64,000 nucleotides of DNA from Nodosilinea sp. LEGE 06152 (GCF_015207525.1 NZ_JADEWR010000018.1:160735-224734), one strand, 5' to 3'; shown: positions 49,029 through 58,950, numbered from the stretch's first letter. Numbers and translations: made by a program. The notes: generated from the sequence alone by a model not told the origin.

Positions 49029-52000
49029 CTAGGAGGCAGGTTCTTCGGTTCTATGCCGAATCATATTCTCCCCTTCTAGCATGCGTCTGGCCGCATCCAG
49101 CAGCATTTCCTCCAGGTAGGGCTTGGTGAAGTAGCCCTTGGCCCCCAGGTCGACCGCCATCTGCCGGTGGCGATCGGCCCCCCGCGAGGTCAGCATCGCG
49201 GTCGGAATCTGGCTTAGGGCACCGTCCTTCTGCATGCGTGAGAGCAGTTCCAGGCCATCCATGCGGGGCATTTCAATATCGCAGAAGACCAGGTCACAGG
49301 GCAGGCCAGAGCGCAGTTTTTCCCAGGCTTCCTGACCGTCGCGGGCCTGCTCGACCCGGTAGCCCACCTTGTTAAAGCTCATCGACAGTAGCTCACGCAC
49401 CGTAATCGAGTCATCTACAATCAGCACCGTCGGATCGGTGTGAGCGACAACCTCAACTGGCTCTTCATCCACCGTCTGGGTCCACAGCGAGGTCGACGCA
49501 TCGCGGCGCAGGCGACCGCTGGCCAGATCGATCAGCTCTAGCACGTCGGCGATGGGCATGACTCGTCCATCGCCCAGCACCGTAGCCCCGGCAATGCCAA
49601 TAGGCTTGGGTACTGGCCCTTCTAGCTGCTTAATCACAATTTCCTGCTCGCCAATCACCTGGTCGACCTGTAGCGCAATGAACGTACTGGCGCTGCGCAG
49701 CACCACCATAGAGACCACGTCTTCGTCTTGGGGGCCGCCGTAGACCCGGCCCCGACCCAGGCTGCGGTTAAAGCGCAGCAGCTCGCCCAGAGGCCGGAAA
49801 GGCAGCAGCGTGTCGCGCCAGAGAATGCAGGAATGCCCCTGGTCATCGGTTTGAATCCGCTCCTTGGGCACGTCAAACATATCCTCCACCCCGTCCATTG
49901 GGAAGGCGATGCGAGCCTGGTTGTTAACGCAGCTGAGCGCCTTGGTAATGCTCAAGGTGAGGGGTAAGCGAATGGTAAAACTGGTGCCCTTGCCTACCTC
50001 AGACTCGATGGTGATCGAGCCGCGAATGTCGGAGAGCGCAGTGCGTACCACATCCATGCCCACGCCCCGCCCAGAGAAGTCGTCGGCCTGATCGCGAGTG
50101 CTAAAGCCCGGCAAAAACAGCAGGTCGTAGACCTCGATCTCGGTCATGGTCTGGGCTTCGGCGGGGGTAATTAACCCCTGCTTGAGCGCCTTGGCCTTGA
50201 CCACCGCCGGGTTGATGCCGCCGCCATTGTCGGCAATGTAGATCACGGTCTGGTTGCCCTGGTAGAAAGCCCGCACGGTGATGGTGCCTTCCCTGGGCTT
50301 ACCGGTGGCCATGCGCTCCTCCGGCGTTTCAATGCCGTGGGTAATGGCGTTGTTGACCAGGTGGGTCATGGGGTCGTAGAGCCGCTCCAGGATCATTTTG
50401 TCGATCAAGGTGTCGCGCCCTTCGACCACCAGCTGAGCCTCTTTGCCGCACTGGAGCGAGATGTCGCGCACCGCTCGGGGCAGGCGATCGGCGGTTTGAC
50501 CAAAGGGCACCATGCGGGCCTTATTGAGCCCCTCCTGCAGTTGGGTAGTCACCTGGCGAAACTGGCGGGCGATCTGATCAGTAGAGTCGATGGTGAACTC
50601 AATGTCGGATGAAGCCTCCCGCACCCGCACGATCAGCTCGATCATCTCCTGAGAGAGGGTGTGGAAGCCGGTGAAGCGGTCCATCTCCAGGGCGTCGAAG
50701 GTAGCCCCGGTGGCGTGTCCGCCCCCCCGATCGGAGGAGGAAACCCCCAGGGCAAAGGCCTGGCGGTTGGCGATCAGGGAGCTTTCCAGCAGCGATCGCT
50801 CGTACAGGTCGCGCATGCGCTGACCCACATCGTTGAGCTGCGATACCTGATTCAGCAGGTTGTCGAGAAACTGCCGCAGCCGCTCCTGGTCTTGCTCCAG
50901 GGAGTTACGGTTGACCACGAGTTCGCCCACCAGGTTGCTGAGGGTATCCAGGTGGCCCACCGAAACCCGCATGGTTTGATCGGTGGTGCTAGCGGCCCGT
51001 CGAGGCATGCGCCGCGCTGCCTGCGCCGAGGTGCGGCGGTTGCCCAAAGCCGGGGCCGACCCACCCAGCTGGTCGGCATCCTCTAAAAGCTTTTCAAGAT
51101 CGCCAAACTCGTCATCACCGACATCAAAGGGGCGATCGCTGGCTGTTAGATCGGGCTGGCTCGGTTGAGTATCCGACCGGCCATTGCTGTCAGCCCTGTA
51201 ATCAAGGGTCTCCTCTCCCAGCAGTGCTTCTAGGTCGTCAAAGTCGGTGTCATCAAAGCCTTGACTGGCTGTTACAGGGGCGGTGCCCAAGGGCGCATCC
51301 CCATTGCGACTCTCCCCAACGGGCTCTTGCTCCAAATCGAGGCCTAGCCCAGGCTCTCCTAACTCCTGGTCCAGACTACTCCCCAGGGCACTAAAGGGAT
51401 CGGTCTCTGTGCCTCCGTCGTCCAGCAGGCTGTCTAAATTGGCAAAGCTGTCCTCGTCGTTCGCTGAGCCGATTGCGCCAAGCTCAGAAACCCCACCGTC
51501 TACAGTGATGTCCTCTGCCTCATCTAGGGGGGCCGCAAAGCTTGTATCGGCCTGGGTCGCTGTCAACTCCGACTCTGGATCAGGGTTAAAGGGGGCATCA
51601 ACGGCAAAATCAGAGACGTCGTCGTCAAAGCTAAATTCGTCAAAGGGGTCGGTGAAAGGATCGTCTAAATCAGCCTCGGATTCCCCAAACAGGTGGCCAA
51701 AATCAGCGTTTACCGGGCTAGCTGCAGCGCTATCAGAGAACGACAGTTCTGCGCCAGCATTGCCAAACAGTCCGTTACCGTCACTGGTGGCACCGTTGCT
51801 CGCGTTGTCGAGTTCGAGGTTTAGCTCAGGCATGGTGTGAGCATCGTCGTCCTCGATGAAGTCATCATCGGCAACGGCGTCGAAAAAGCTATCAACCTCA
51901 TCGATAGCGGCGCTGGTGGCGACGGTGCCGTCTGAATCGTCGACTTTAAAGAAGTCGTCATCCAGAGGCATGGCGATCGCATCGGTGGTTGTCGGCGCAG

Positions 52001-53639
52001 GCCCGCTGTCGAGAAAGTCGGCGAGGGGGTCGGCGGCAGCGCTGACTTCTGTCGTACTGACCTCAGTAGCTACCGTGCTGGCAGTGGGGGCAGCAGTGGT
52101 GCCCAGTAGATCGGCAAAGGGATCACTGTCGTTGAGATCGCTGCCATCAAACCCGTCGTCGCTGGCATCATCATCGAACCAGAGGGCTGGGCTGCTCTCC
52201 TCAACGGTCGCGGGTTCGTCTACCAGCGGAGGCTCTGGCGCAGCAGATTCTGATGCGGTTGGTCCAGCGTCGAGGTCATACCCGAACAGGCTGGCCATAT
52301 CGTCGAGGGCCTGACTGTCGGTAGCGGCATTAGCCTGAGCACCGCCATCGTCGCTGAGGAGATCGGCAAATTCTGTGTCTAAACCGTTGGATACATCGGC
52401 ATCGTCGATGTCAAGGTCGTCCAGGGAGACCTCGCCTAGCTCGTCTTCTTCCCAAAGATCGGCCAGGCTGTCGGGGGCACTTTCAAACAGGTCGGCTAGG
52501 CTGTTGAGCTCGGCGGCCCCCACCTCAGGACCAGCTTGCCCGGATGGGGTCTGGGGCACAGCCGGTTCGGTGGGTAGGGGTGGCTCGATCGCACCAAAAA
52601 CAGACTCCAGCCCGGTTTCTGTTATGTTATCGGCGGTGTCTAGGGCCAGGCCGTCGAGCCAACTCTCGGCATCGGCCACAGCTAGGTCATCGCTATTGAT
52701 CTCTTCAGCCCCGGCGAACAGGTCGGCGAGATCAGGCTCATTAGAGTCGTCGTTGAGCGCTTCAGCCAGCAGGGCGTCGAGGGTAGAGTCGTCGTTAATT
52801 GGGTCAGGCTGAGCCACAGGAACGGGCAGAAGGGCCGTCAACGCCGCCGAGGCCCTCACGTCGATGGTTCCGCCCAGCACCTGGTCCTGGGCCTGCTTCA
52901 GGTCTTTAATCACCACCGGGGCCAGGGTGCGGTAGGTCTGCTCGGGGTTTGCGATCGCCCGCTCAACCGCCTGGGACAGGGCACACCACTGGGCCAGCTC
53001 AAACTGTTCGCCAATGCTGTACAGGCGCTGACAGAGCCGACCCAGCTCCTGGCGCGAGGCTTTGCCGTCCGGCTGCTTAAAGGTGGCCAGCATATCGCGC
53101 AGCAGAGCTGGAATGTCGCTGCGAAACACCAGCTGTAGCGCACTGGTTTCGGGATGGGCCGTGGCGGCCACTACGGCTGGGCGGGGAGCGGGTGCCGCTG
53201 GGGCCATAGCCGGTGCCGCTGCCACCAGCGCATCTAGGTGAGCTTCGGCCTGCACAAAAATCGGCTCCAGCGGGGCCATGATTTCCTTGGCCTGGTCATT
53301 GGTAAGGCCAAAGGGGCTTTGCAACTGCTCGAGCTGCTCCTGCAGCCCGTCAAAAATTTGCAACAGCATGGTCTCGAGGTCGCGATCGGGGCGCACGGGC
53401 GACTCTTTCATCACCTTAAAGAAGTCTTCCATACGGTGGCTGGTGCGCTGAATGCTGTTCAGCCCCAGCATGGCGGCCCCACCCTTGACCGAGTGAGCGG
53501 CCCGAAAAACCTCGTTCATCATCTCGGAGTCGTCGACGGTGGCCGCCAGATTGAGTAACCCCTGCTCGATAGTATTGAGGTGATCCTTGGCTTCTTCGAT
53601 GAAATACCCCAAGATTCGTTTTTGATCTTCAGGCAGCAT
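49029..53639 (-). CDS. pilL: CheA-type hybrid histidine kinase PilL/HmpE-like
   Basis: Protein of 1536 residues. HPt at 1-105 with His49 (RAAHSVKGG); a second HPt-like region (~165-265) without the histidine; then an enormous acidic linker, residues ~270-880, rich in Asp, Ser, Ala, Phe and Leu with recurring FADLL, DLFA and LDDL blocks; dimerisation ~885-1080; HATPase with LVNNAITHGIE, DNGGGIN and GRGVGMD; CheW-like; REC ~1404-1525 with CDIEMPRMDG. It is the kinase for PilG/PilH control of type IV pili, required for motility in other cyanobacteria. Final gene of operon 3. Confidence 0.93.
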   Translation of the reverse strand: MLPEDQKRILGYFIEEAKDHLNTIEQGLLNLAATVDDSEMMNEVFRAAHSVKGGAAMLGLNSIQRTSHRMEDFFKVMKESPVRPDRDLETMLLQIFDGLQEQLEQLQSPFGLTNDQAKEIMAPLEPIFVQAEAHLDALVAAAPAMAPAAPAPRPAVVAATAHPETSALQLVFRSDIPALLRDMLATFKQPDGKASRQELGRLCQRLYSIGEQFELAQWCALSQAVERAIANPEQTYRTLAPVVIKDLKQAQDQVLGGTIDVRASAALTALLPVPVAQPDPINDDSTLDALLAEALNDDSNEPDLADLFAGAEEINSDDLAVADAESWLDGLALDTADNITETGLESVFGAIEPPLPTEPAVPQTPSGQAGPEVGAAELNSLADLFESAPDSLADLWEEDELGEVSLDDLDIDDADVSNGLDTEFADLLSDDGGAQANAATDSQALDDMASLFGYDLDAGPTASESAAPEPPLVDEPATVEESSPALWFDDDASDDGFDGSDLNDSDPFADLLGTTAAPTASTVATEVSTTEVSAAADPLADFLDSGPAPTTTDAIAMPLDDDFFKVDDSDGTVATSAAIDEVDSFFDAVADDDFIEDDDAHTMPELNLELDNASNGATSDGNGLFGNAGAELSFSDSAAASPVNADFGHLFGESEADLDDPFTDPFDEFSFDDDVSDFAVDAPFNPDPESELTATQADTSFAAPLDEAEDITVDGGVSELGAIGSANDEDSFANLDSLLDDGGTETDPFSALGSSLDQELGEPGLGLDLEQEPVGESRNGDAPLGTAPVTASQGFDDTDFDDLEALLGEETLDYRADSNGRSDTQPSQPDLTASDRPFDVGDDEFGDLEKLLEDADQLGGSAPALGNRRTSAQAARRMPRRAASTTDQTMRVSVGHLDTLSNLVGELVVNRNSLEQDQERLRQFLDNLLNQVSQLNDVGQRMRDLYERSLLESSLIANRQAFALGVSSSDRGGGHATGATFDALEMDRFTGFHTLSQEMIELIVRVREASSDIEFTIDSTDQIARQFRQVTTQLQEGLNKARMVPFGQTADRLPRAVRDISLQCGKEAQLVVEGRDTLIDKMILERLYDPMTHLVNNAITHGIETPEERMATGKPREGTITVRAFYQGNQTVIYIADNGGGINPAVVKAKALKQGLITPAEAQTMTEIEVYDLLFLPGFSTRDQADDFSGRGVGMDVVRTALSDIRGSITIESEVGKGTSFTIRLPLTLSITKALSCVNNQARIAFPMDGVEDMFDVPKERIQTDDQGHSCILWRDTLLPFRPLGELLRFNRSLGRGRVYGGPQDEDVVSMVVLRSASTFIALQVDQVIGEQEIVIKQLEGPVPKPIGIAGATVLGDGRVMPIADVLELIDLASGRLRRDASTSLWTQTVDEEPVEVVAHTDPTVLIVDDSITVRELLSMSFNKVGYRVEQARDGQEAWEKLRSGLPCDLVFCDIEMPRMDGLELLSRMQKDGALSQIPTAMLTSRGADRHRQMAVDLGAKGYFTKPYLEEMLLDAARRMLEGENMIRHRTEEPAS

Positions 53640-53702
53640 GTCGATTCCCCTATGAATGCTTTTCTACCTTGACTGGCTCACTCCCGTTGGGCTGAACTGC
53701 AC

Positions 53703-56351
53703 CTAGCTATCCGATTTTTCCACCTTAAAGCGCTCCACCGAGGTCAGCAGATCGCGGGCAACCCCCACCAGGTTTTGCAGCGACCCTGACACCCGCTGGG
53801 CCTCCTGGGAGGTCTCCTGAGCGGTTAGTTCTACCGATTGCATGACCTGGGCCACCGCGCGCGAGGTTTCGGTTTGCTCCACCGTATCGGCGGTAATCGA
53901 TCGCACCAGCACGTCAATACGGTTCGACACCTGAATAATGTCCTCCAGCGATCGCTTCGCCTGCTCGGCCAGGCGAGTACCCTCGATCACCTGCTGGGTG
54001 CCCTCTTCCATCGCGGTCATTACCCCGCCGGTCTCACTCTGAATTTGCAGCACGATCTGCTCAATTTCCTTGGATGCCTTGGCGGCGCGATCGGCAAGCT
54101 GTCGTACTTCATCCGCCACAATGGCGAAGCCGCGACCGGCCTCCCCAGCGCGGGCCGCCTCAATACTGGCGTTGAGGGCCAGCAGGTTGGTGCGGGAGGC
54201 AATCTGCGAAATCAACGCCACAATTTTGGAAATTTCTTGGGAAGACTCGGCCAGGCGCTTCACCTTGCGAGTGGTTTCCGCCACCGTTTCGCGAATCTCG
54301 AGAATGCCCGCTACAGTGCGCTCCACCGACTCACCCCCCTTGAGCGCGGTCGATGACGCCGTACGCGCCACTTCTTCCGCCTCGCGAGCGCTCTCGGCCA
54401 CCCGCTGAATCGAGTCGGTCATCACCTGCACTGAGTTCAGCGTCACCGCCAGCTCCTCGGCCTGGCGTAGCGCGTCTGCTGACAGGCTACGAGCAAAAAT
54501 CTCGTTTTCGGTTGAGCCCTTACTCACCTGGCGTGCCGCCACGCTCACCTGCTCCACAATCTCCCGCAGGTTTTGAATGGTGAGGTTAAACGAGTCGGCT
54601 ACGGCCCCCAGCACGTCGGCGGTGACCTCGGCCTGCACGGTCAGGTCGCCTCTGGCCGCCCCTTCCACGTCGTCGAGTAGGCGAATTACCTGGCGCTGCA
54701 GGTCTTCCTTAGCCTGCTCTTGTTCCTGAGCTTTGCGCTGGGCCTCACTGGTTGTAGTTAAGATCACCCGCGACATTTTGTTGAAGCTGCTGGCCAAACG
54801 GCCAAACTCATCTTCGGTAAACACCGTTGCTCGGGCCGTCAAATTTCCCTTAATTACGGTGTCAAACTGGTGCTGCAGGTCGTCAACGCTGCGCCTAATC
54901 TGGCGATGGGCTAAATGCCCTGCTCCCAGGGCGGCACCAAACCCCGCTGCCCCTCCCGCCAGCGCCATGGCGGCGTGCACCACCTTGGGCATAGATCGCC
55001 CCGGTTGCAGGGTAGAGGCCGCAAAGTTAATCACGCCCACTGCTAGGGCTGAGGCCACCCCGGCAGCCACGGCCACCATCAGCTCTTTGGTCGGCAGGGG
55101 AGCATTATCTAAAAAGCCCAGCCAGTCCTGTTCGGTGGAAACCGCTTCGACATCGTGACTGTCGGTTTGGGTGAAGACAGGCAGGCTATCGGTGGCCCCA
55201 GCAATGCTGAAAATATCGTCATCGCTAATGATTGCCTGATCGTTGATATCGCTGAGATCAAAGGCCGAGGTACCGCTGCTGTAGCCGCTGTTGTCGTCGG
55301 TTGAAGTTAGCCCTGAGCTGCCTACCGACGGCGTGGTAAACCCGGCGGAGCTGTCTGACAGCTCAAAATCGGGCAGATTGCCCAGGTCGTCGAAATCACT
55401 AAATTCGTCTAGGAAGTCGACGTTACTGCTGGGTTGACCGCTGTCCTCTATCTCTGGCCTGTAGCCGTTGTCCACATAGACGTCATAGTCACCACCGAGG
55501 CTATCGCCAGCGGTGTCGAGGTCGTCATTGAGCAGGTCGGGTTCGGGGGCAAACACCGTCATATCATCACCGCCGTCATCAGCGGGAGGCCAGCCTGTAT
55601 CTAGATCGGCGGCGGCTAGGCCAACGCTGCTGTAGGGGTCGCCGTAGCTCTCAGGTGTCGCCCCAAAGGGGTCGTCGGCGTCACTTACCTCCAAAGAATC
55701 AAACGAGGCGTCGTCATCAAAGGTAATGTCGTCGATATCGTCCTGGCTCTCTGACCAGCTGCTTCCCTTAGAATCAACCCCAAAACTAGGGCCGTTGTCG
55801 CCCGGGGCGATCGCAAAGGGGTCGTTGTTACTGAAGGGATCGGTGGCAAAGGGGTCGGCCAGGGCGCTGGCACCCGGGGCACCGGCTGCGATCGAGGCGG
55901 GCAGATCGTCCTCTAGACTCATATCCCCTAGATCTAGATGGCTGTCGGGCACGCCTGCCCCCGTTGCCCCAAGGCCGCTCTCTAAGTCCATAGATAGGGA
56001 GACCCCGGCCCCGGCATCAAAGAAGGTGTCTCCGGTATCGGTGCCGTAGCCAACGGACGCTTCGGACGCTTCGGAGGCAAACTGGTTGGCGTAGTCGAGG
56101 CCGTTGCTGGCGTAGTCGACATACTCTGGTTCAGAGGTCAGATCGAGCACCGCGCTGTACTGGGCGGCGGCCACTTCGTACCGCTGCAGGCCATAGCAAT
56201 AGATGTGGCCCCGCAGCAGCAGCACGCTGGGGTCTTCGGGATAGTCGGCAGCCAGCTGATCGATTACGGCTGCAGCCTCTGGGTAGTTGCCCTGTACATA
56301 GGCTCTTTCTGCCTTTTGATAGGCTTGAGAGTAATCAATGCCTGAAGCCAT
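53703..56351 (-). CDS. pilJ: methyl-accepting chemotaxis protein PilJ/HmpD-like
   Basis: Protein of 882 residues. N-terminal TPR-like helices (~1-75), then an acidic low-complexity stretch (~100-410) with many Asp-Asp and DPF blocks; two adjacent membrane helices at ~423-447 and ~456-478 with almost no periplasmic loop; HAMP ~485-535 and ~548-605; methyl-accepting domain ~620-875 with the hairpin tip at TNLLALNASIEAARAGEAGRGF. Having no periplasmic sensor, it must take its input from the cytoplasmic part or the membrane. Fourth gene of the pilGHIJL order. Confidence 0.93.
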   Translation of the reverse strand: MASGIDYSQAYQKAERAYVQGNYPEAAAVIDQLAADYPEDPSVLLLRGHIYCYGLQRYEVAAAQYSAVLDLTSEPEYVDYASNGLDYANQFASEASEASVGYGTDTGDTFFDAGAGVSLSMDLESGLGATGAGVPDSHLDLGDMSLEDDLPASIAAGAPGASALADPFATDPFSNNDPFAIAPGDNGPSFGVDSKGSSWSESQDDIDDITFDDDASFDSLEVSDADDPFGATPESYGDPYSSVGLAAADLDTGWPPADDGGDDMTVFAPEPDLLNDDLDTAGDSLGGDYDVYVDNGYRPEIEDSGQPSSNVDFLDEFSDFDDLGNLPDFELSDSSAGFTTPSVGSSGLTSTDDNSGYSSGTSAFDLSDINDQAIISDDDIFSIAGATDSLPVFTQTDSHDVEAVSTEQDWLGFLDNAPLPTKELMVAVAAGVASALAVGVINFAASTLQPGRSMPKVVHAAMALAGGAAGFGAALGAGHLAHRQIRRSVDDLQHQFDTVIKGNLTARATVFTEDEFGRLASSFNKMSRVILTTTSEAQRKAQEQEQAKEDLQRQVIRLLDDVEGAARGDLTVQAEVTADVLGAVADSFNLTIQNLREIVEQVSVAARQVSKGSTENEIFARSLSADALRQAEELAVTLNSVQVMTDSIQRVAESAREAEEVARTASSTALKGGESVERTVAGILEIRETVAETTRKVKRLAESSQEISKIVALISQIASRTNLLALNASIEAARAGEAGRGFAIVADEVRQLADRAAKASKEIEQIVLQIQSETGGVMTAMEEGTQQVIEGTRLAEQAKRSLEDIIQVSNRIDVLVRSITADTVEQTETSRAVAQVMQSVELTAQETSQEAQRVSGSLQNLVGVARDLLTSVERFKVEKSDS

Positions 56352-56402
56352 GGTCTTCTCCTGCCGGTGCGAGTGTCCTAAGGGGGTAAGGATGAGCTAG
56401 GC

Positions 56403-56933
56403 CTAGGTAGCCCAGCGAGCTGAACGAATAACAGCAACGTGGTCGAGCAGTCTGAGGGTTTTATTTTCCTCAGTGTCGATAACCCATTCACCGCGCAAAA
56501 ATGGTGCCATCGTATCCGGGCTACTGTCAGAAACCTGAGTTTTATCAGGGTTGAGCCAGCGGGTGCCGACAATTCGGTTAACGGCCAAGCCTAACATAGT
56601 TCCCTGATCTTCAATGGCGATGACCGAGATCTCAGGACGATCGGTGTTGAGCACCGATGAATACCCCAAAAATTGGCCCAGGTCGGCTACCCATACCACC
56701 CGCCCCTGCTCGTTTAGAGTGCCTAGCAGCAGGTGCGATACGTTGGGGATGGGCGTAATGCGATCGGGGGGCTGCTCAATAATGCGGCGAATGCCTGTAG
56801 CGGGCAGCGCAAACTCGTCTTCGGCGGTGACAAAAAAGCGCAAGAATAGCTCGCCATCGGGTGTTTCCAGCTCTTGAAGCTCTGGATCTTGGTCTTGCCC
56901 AGTCTGGGTGAGAAAATCAGGATTGCCTACCAT
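56403..56933 (-). CDS. pilI: CheW-like coupling protein PilI/HmpC-like
   Basis: Protein of 176 residues: ~28 acidic, Gln-rich residues and then a CheW domain (LFLRFFVTAEDEFALPATGIRRII, then LLGTLNEQGRVVWVADLGQFLG). It links PilJ to PilL. Position and order match pilI. The gene is 51 bases from pilJ and 108 from pilH, so the three are likely one transcript. Confidence 0.92.
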   Translation of the reverse strand: MVGNPDFLTQTGQDQDPELQELETPDGELFLRFFVTAEDEFALPATGIRRIIEQPPDRITPIPNVSHLLLGTLNEQGRVVWVADLGQFLGYSSVLNTDRPEISVIAIEDQGTMLGLAVNRIVGTRWLNPDKTQVSDSSPDTMAPFLRGEWVIDTEENKTLRLLDHVAVIRSARWAT

Positions 56934-57041
56934 AGCACCGTTATACGTTATCCCTCTCGTTGCCTGTCTCGTTGCGTAATGCCCTGTGGTCCAATGCCCT
57001 GCCGTCTAAATACCCCATATAAATATGAATAGGCCGCTGCA

Positions 57042-57407
57042 CTATGCCCTGAGAAGCTGCTTGACCGTACCCACTAGCTCAGTGGGCTGAAACGGCTTAG
57101 CAATATAGGCGTCTGCTCCCTGTTTCATACCCCAGTAGCGATCGAACTCTTCACCCTTAGAAGAGCACATGACCACTGGCACATTTTGAGTAGAGGGATT
57201 GGCCTTAATGCGACGGCACAGCTCATAGCCATTCATACGGGGCATAACAATGTCGAGTACAACCATGTCGGGGCGGTGGCTCTGCATTTGCTCTAGGGCT
57301 TCCATGCCGTCGTTGGCAACGGTGACTTGGAGGCCAATGCCTCGTAGGAGCTCGGTAATCATTTCCCGCTGAGGGACGCTGTCTTCTACCACCAGAACTG
57401 TGCTCAT
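57042..57407 (-). CDS. pilH: CheY-like response regulator PilH/HmpB-like
   Basis: Protein of 121 residues from ATG 57407 (MSTVLVVEDS), chosen because family members start there; a TTG at 57419 would add four. The acidic pair E8-D9, phospho-acceptor D52 (LDIVMPRMNG) and Lys104 (IAKPF) are present. PilH acts with PilG on the pilus motors. It follows pilG after 268 non-coding bases that contain a hairpin. Confidence 0.94.
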   Translation of the reverse strand: MSTVLVVEDSVPQREMITELLRGIGLQVTVANDGMEALEQMQSHRPDMVVLDIVMPRMNGYELCRRIKANPSTQNVPVVMCSSKGEEFDRYWGMKQGADAYIAKPFQPTELVGTVKQLLRA

Positions 57408-57445
57408 AGGTTGGTTCAAAAGGCCTGCTGAATGGCCAGGGGTAA

Positions 57446-57476
57446 ACCGGTAGCTAGAGGTTTAGCTACTACCGGT
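57446..57476. promoter_or_regulatory. hairpin between pilG and pilH
   Basis: ACCGGTAG and CTACTACCGGT form an imperfect stem, with internal TAGCTA complementarity, around the AGAGGTTTAG loop. No T run follows, so it is not a plain terminator. A role in processing or partial attenuation between pilG and pilH is possible. The rest of the 57408-57675 gap is A/T-rich and may hold a secondary promoter. Confidence 0.45.
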
Positions 57477-57675
57477 ATCGGAGGCTTAGAGTGAAGGCTA
57501 ACTGCGTCGTACGCGGCTTCTGAACCCTCCAAACCTGTGACTCTAAAGTACCCTCAAACGCAAAGGATGCTGTCGGTTTAGATAAATTAATCAATCTAGT
57601 TGTTTAGATTATGGCGAATCTGATCGGAATTGATGCAAAAACCCTGTTTAGACTAAGGAATGTTACTGGGTAATG

Positions 57676-58950
57676 CTACCGGGGCAGGGATGCTTGGCTG
57701 AAGTCGATGTCGAATTCATCTTCGATCGCTTCAGCCAGCAGCGTGTCGGGGCGAGGGCGGTTGAGGTCGCCAGGGCCAACGTACTTTTCAACGAGTGCCA
57801 GCAGTTCCCCAGGGCCAAAGGGTTTGGTGAGATAGTCGGTAGCCCCTACCATTCTGGCTTTGACCCGGTCTAAAAAGCCGTCTTTGCCCGTGAGCATGAC
57901 GATGGGGGTTTGTCGAAAGGCGCTGGAGTGCCTGAGCATCGCGCACAGCTCGTAGCCGTCGAGCTCGGGCATGGTAATGTCGCAGAGAATCAGGTTGGGC
58001 TGCAGCTGAAACAACAACCCCAGGGCTTTAAGAGGGTTACCAATGGAGGTGGCCTCATAGCCATGACCATCGAGAATGCGCTCCACGGCCTGACGCACAG
58101 TGGCGCTGTCGTCTACGCAGACAATACGGGGCAGGCGATCGCGCCCTGGGCGCTGGGTGCTGGGTGCTGGGCCTACCTCAGCAGCGGTGTTGTACACCAG
58201 GCTAATCTGCCCCTGCTGAATAGCGGGAACCAGGCTGCGGGCCACGCTCAACAGGTCTCGGTTGAGGTAGCGGCCAATGCGCCGAATTGAGGTTTTGCCG
58301 TCCATCCAGGTGACCATGCGCTGGTAGACCTGATTGGATACGCTGGCGCGAAAGGCCTCAGGGGCCAATAGTACCGGGCACTGATCCGGCGATTGCAGGT
58401 GAGGGTGTAGCTGGTGCCAAGTTTGTATCTGTTGCGTCATGCCGGCCACCAGGTCGCTGATGGCGTGGGTCATGAGTTGGGGGCTAAGGGCTGAGCTGAG
58501 CTGAAATACAAAGGCACCGTGGTGCAGGCTGAGTAGGTCAAACAGCGTTTCGTGCACCATGTGGCTCAGAATGGTGCGGCCCTGGTCGGGAGTAATAACA
58601 TGCTGCTCCAGAAGCGCCCACAGAGTACCGTATTCCAGGGAGTTAAAGGCGGCGATCGCTGCCGTGGTGCCGGGGTCGGGCAGTGAATGATCAATGCCGT
58701 AGCGGTGTAGATGGTCGCGCAGGCGATCGAGCTTGTTGTCAGTGGTACCCGCGTAAACTAGCTGCCCATTGGCCAAAAACACCAGCCACGAGGGTGGGTC
58801 GGGGATAGTTAGGGCCCCATCAAAGGGCTGACCCATGGGCTGACTGCTGCCGCTACCGTAGCTTTCTAGGTACAGCTCACCCGTGCGCTGCCCTAGCTCA
58901 ATGAGCTGCAAAATGCTGCGAATATCAATTTCTGACAGATAACCCTGCAT
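57676..58950 (-). CDS. pilG: PatA-type response regulator PilG/HmpA-like
   Basis: Protein of 424 residues from ATG 58950 (MQGYLSEID), where relatives start; a GTG at 58977 adds nine. The N-terminus is a PATAN/DUF4388-like domain (SILQLIELGQRTGELYLES), with helices to ~280. The receiver domain is at ~280-400 (VCVDDSATV, LCDITMPELDG, Lys in YLTKPFG). It is the head of operon 3, as pilG is in Synechocystis. PilG binds and regulates the pilus extension motor in characterised species. A short acidic tail ends the protein. Confidence 0.92.
   Translation of the reverse strand: MQGYLSEIDIRSILQLIELGQRTGELYLESYGSGSSQPMGQPFDGALTIPDPPSWLVFLANGQLVYAGTTDNKLDRLRDHLHRYGIDHSLPDPGTTAAIAAFNSLEYGTLWALLEQHVITPDQGRTILSHMVHETLFDLLSLHHGAFVFQLSSALSPQLMTHAISDLVAGMTQQIQTWHQLHPHLQSPDQCPVLLAPEAFRASVSNQVYQRMVTWMDGKTSIRRIGRYLNRDLLSVARSLVPAIQQGQISLVYNTAAEVGPAPSTQRPGRDRLPRIVCVDDSATVRQAVERILDGHGYEATSIGNPLKALGLLFQLQPNLILCDITMPELDGYELCAMLRHSSAFRQTPIVMLTGKDGFLDRVKARMVGATDYLTKPFGPGELLALVEKYVGPGDLNRPRPDTLLAEAIEDEFDIDFSQASLPR

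Noticed and set aside
51283..52812. Long plus-strand frames opposite the PilL linker (Ser/Pro/Arg-rich).
   Set aside because: They mirror the Asp/Ser/Ala-rich codons of the PilL linker, which are open on the reverse strand by composition.
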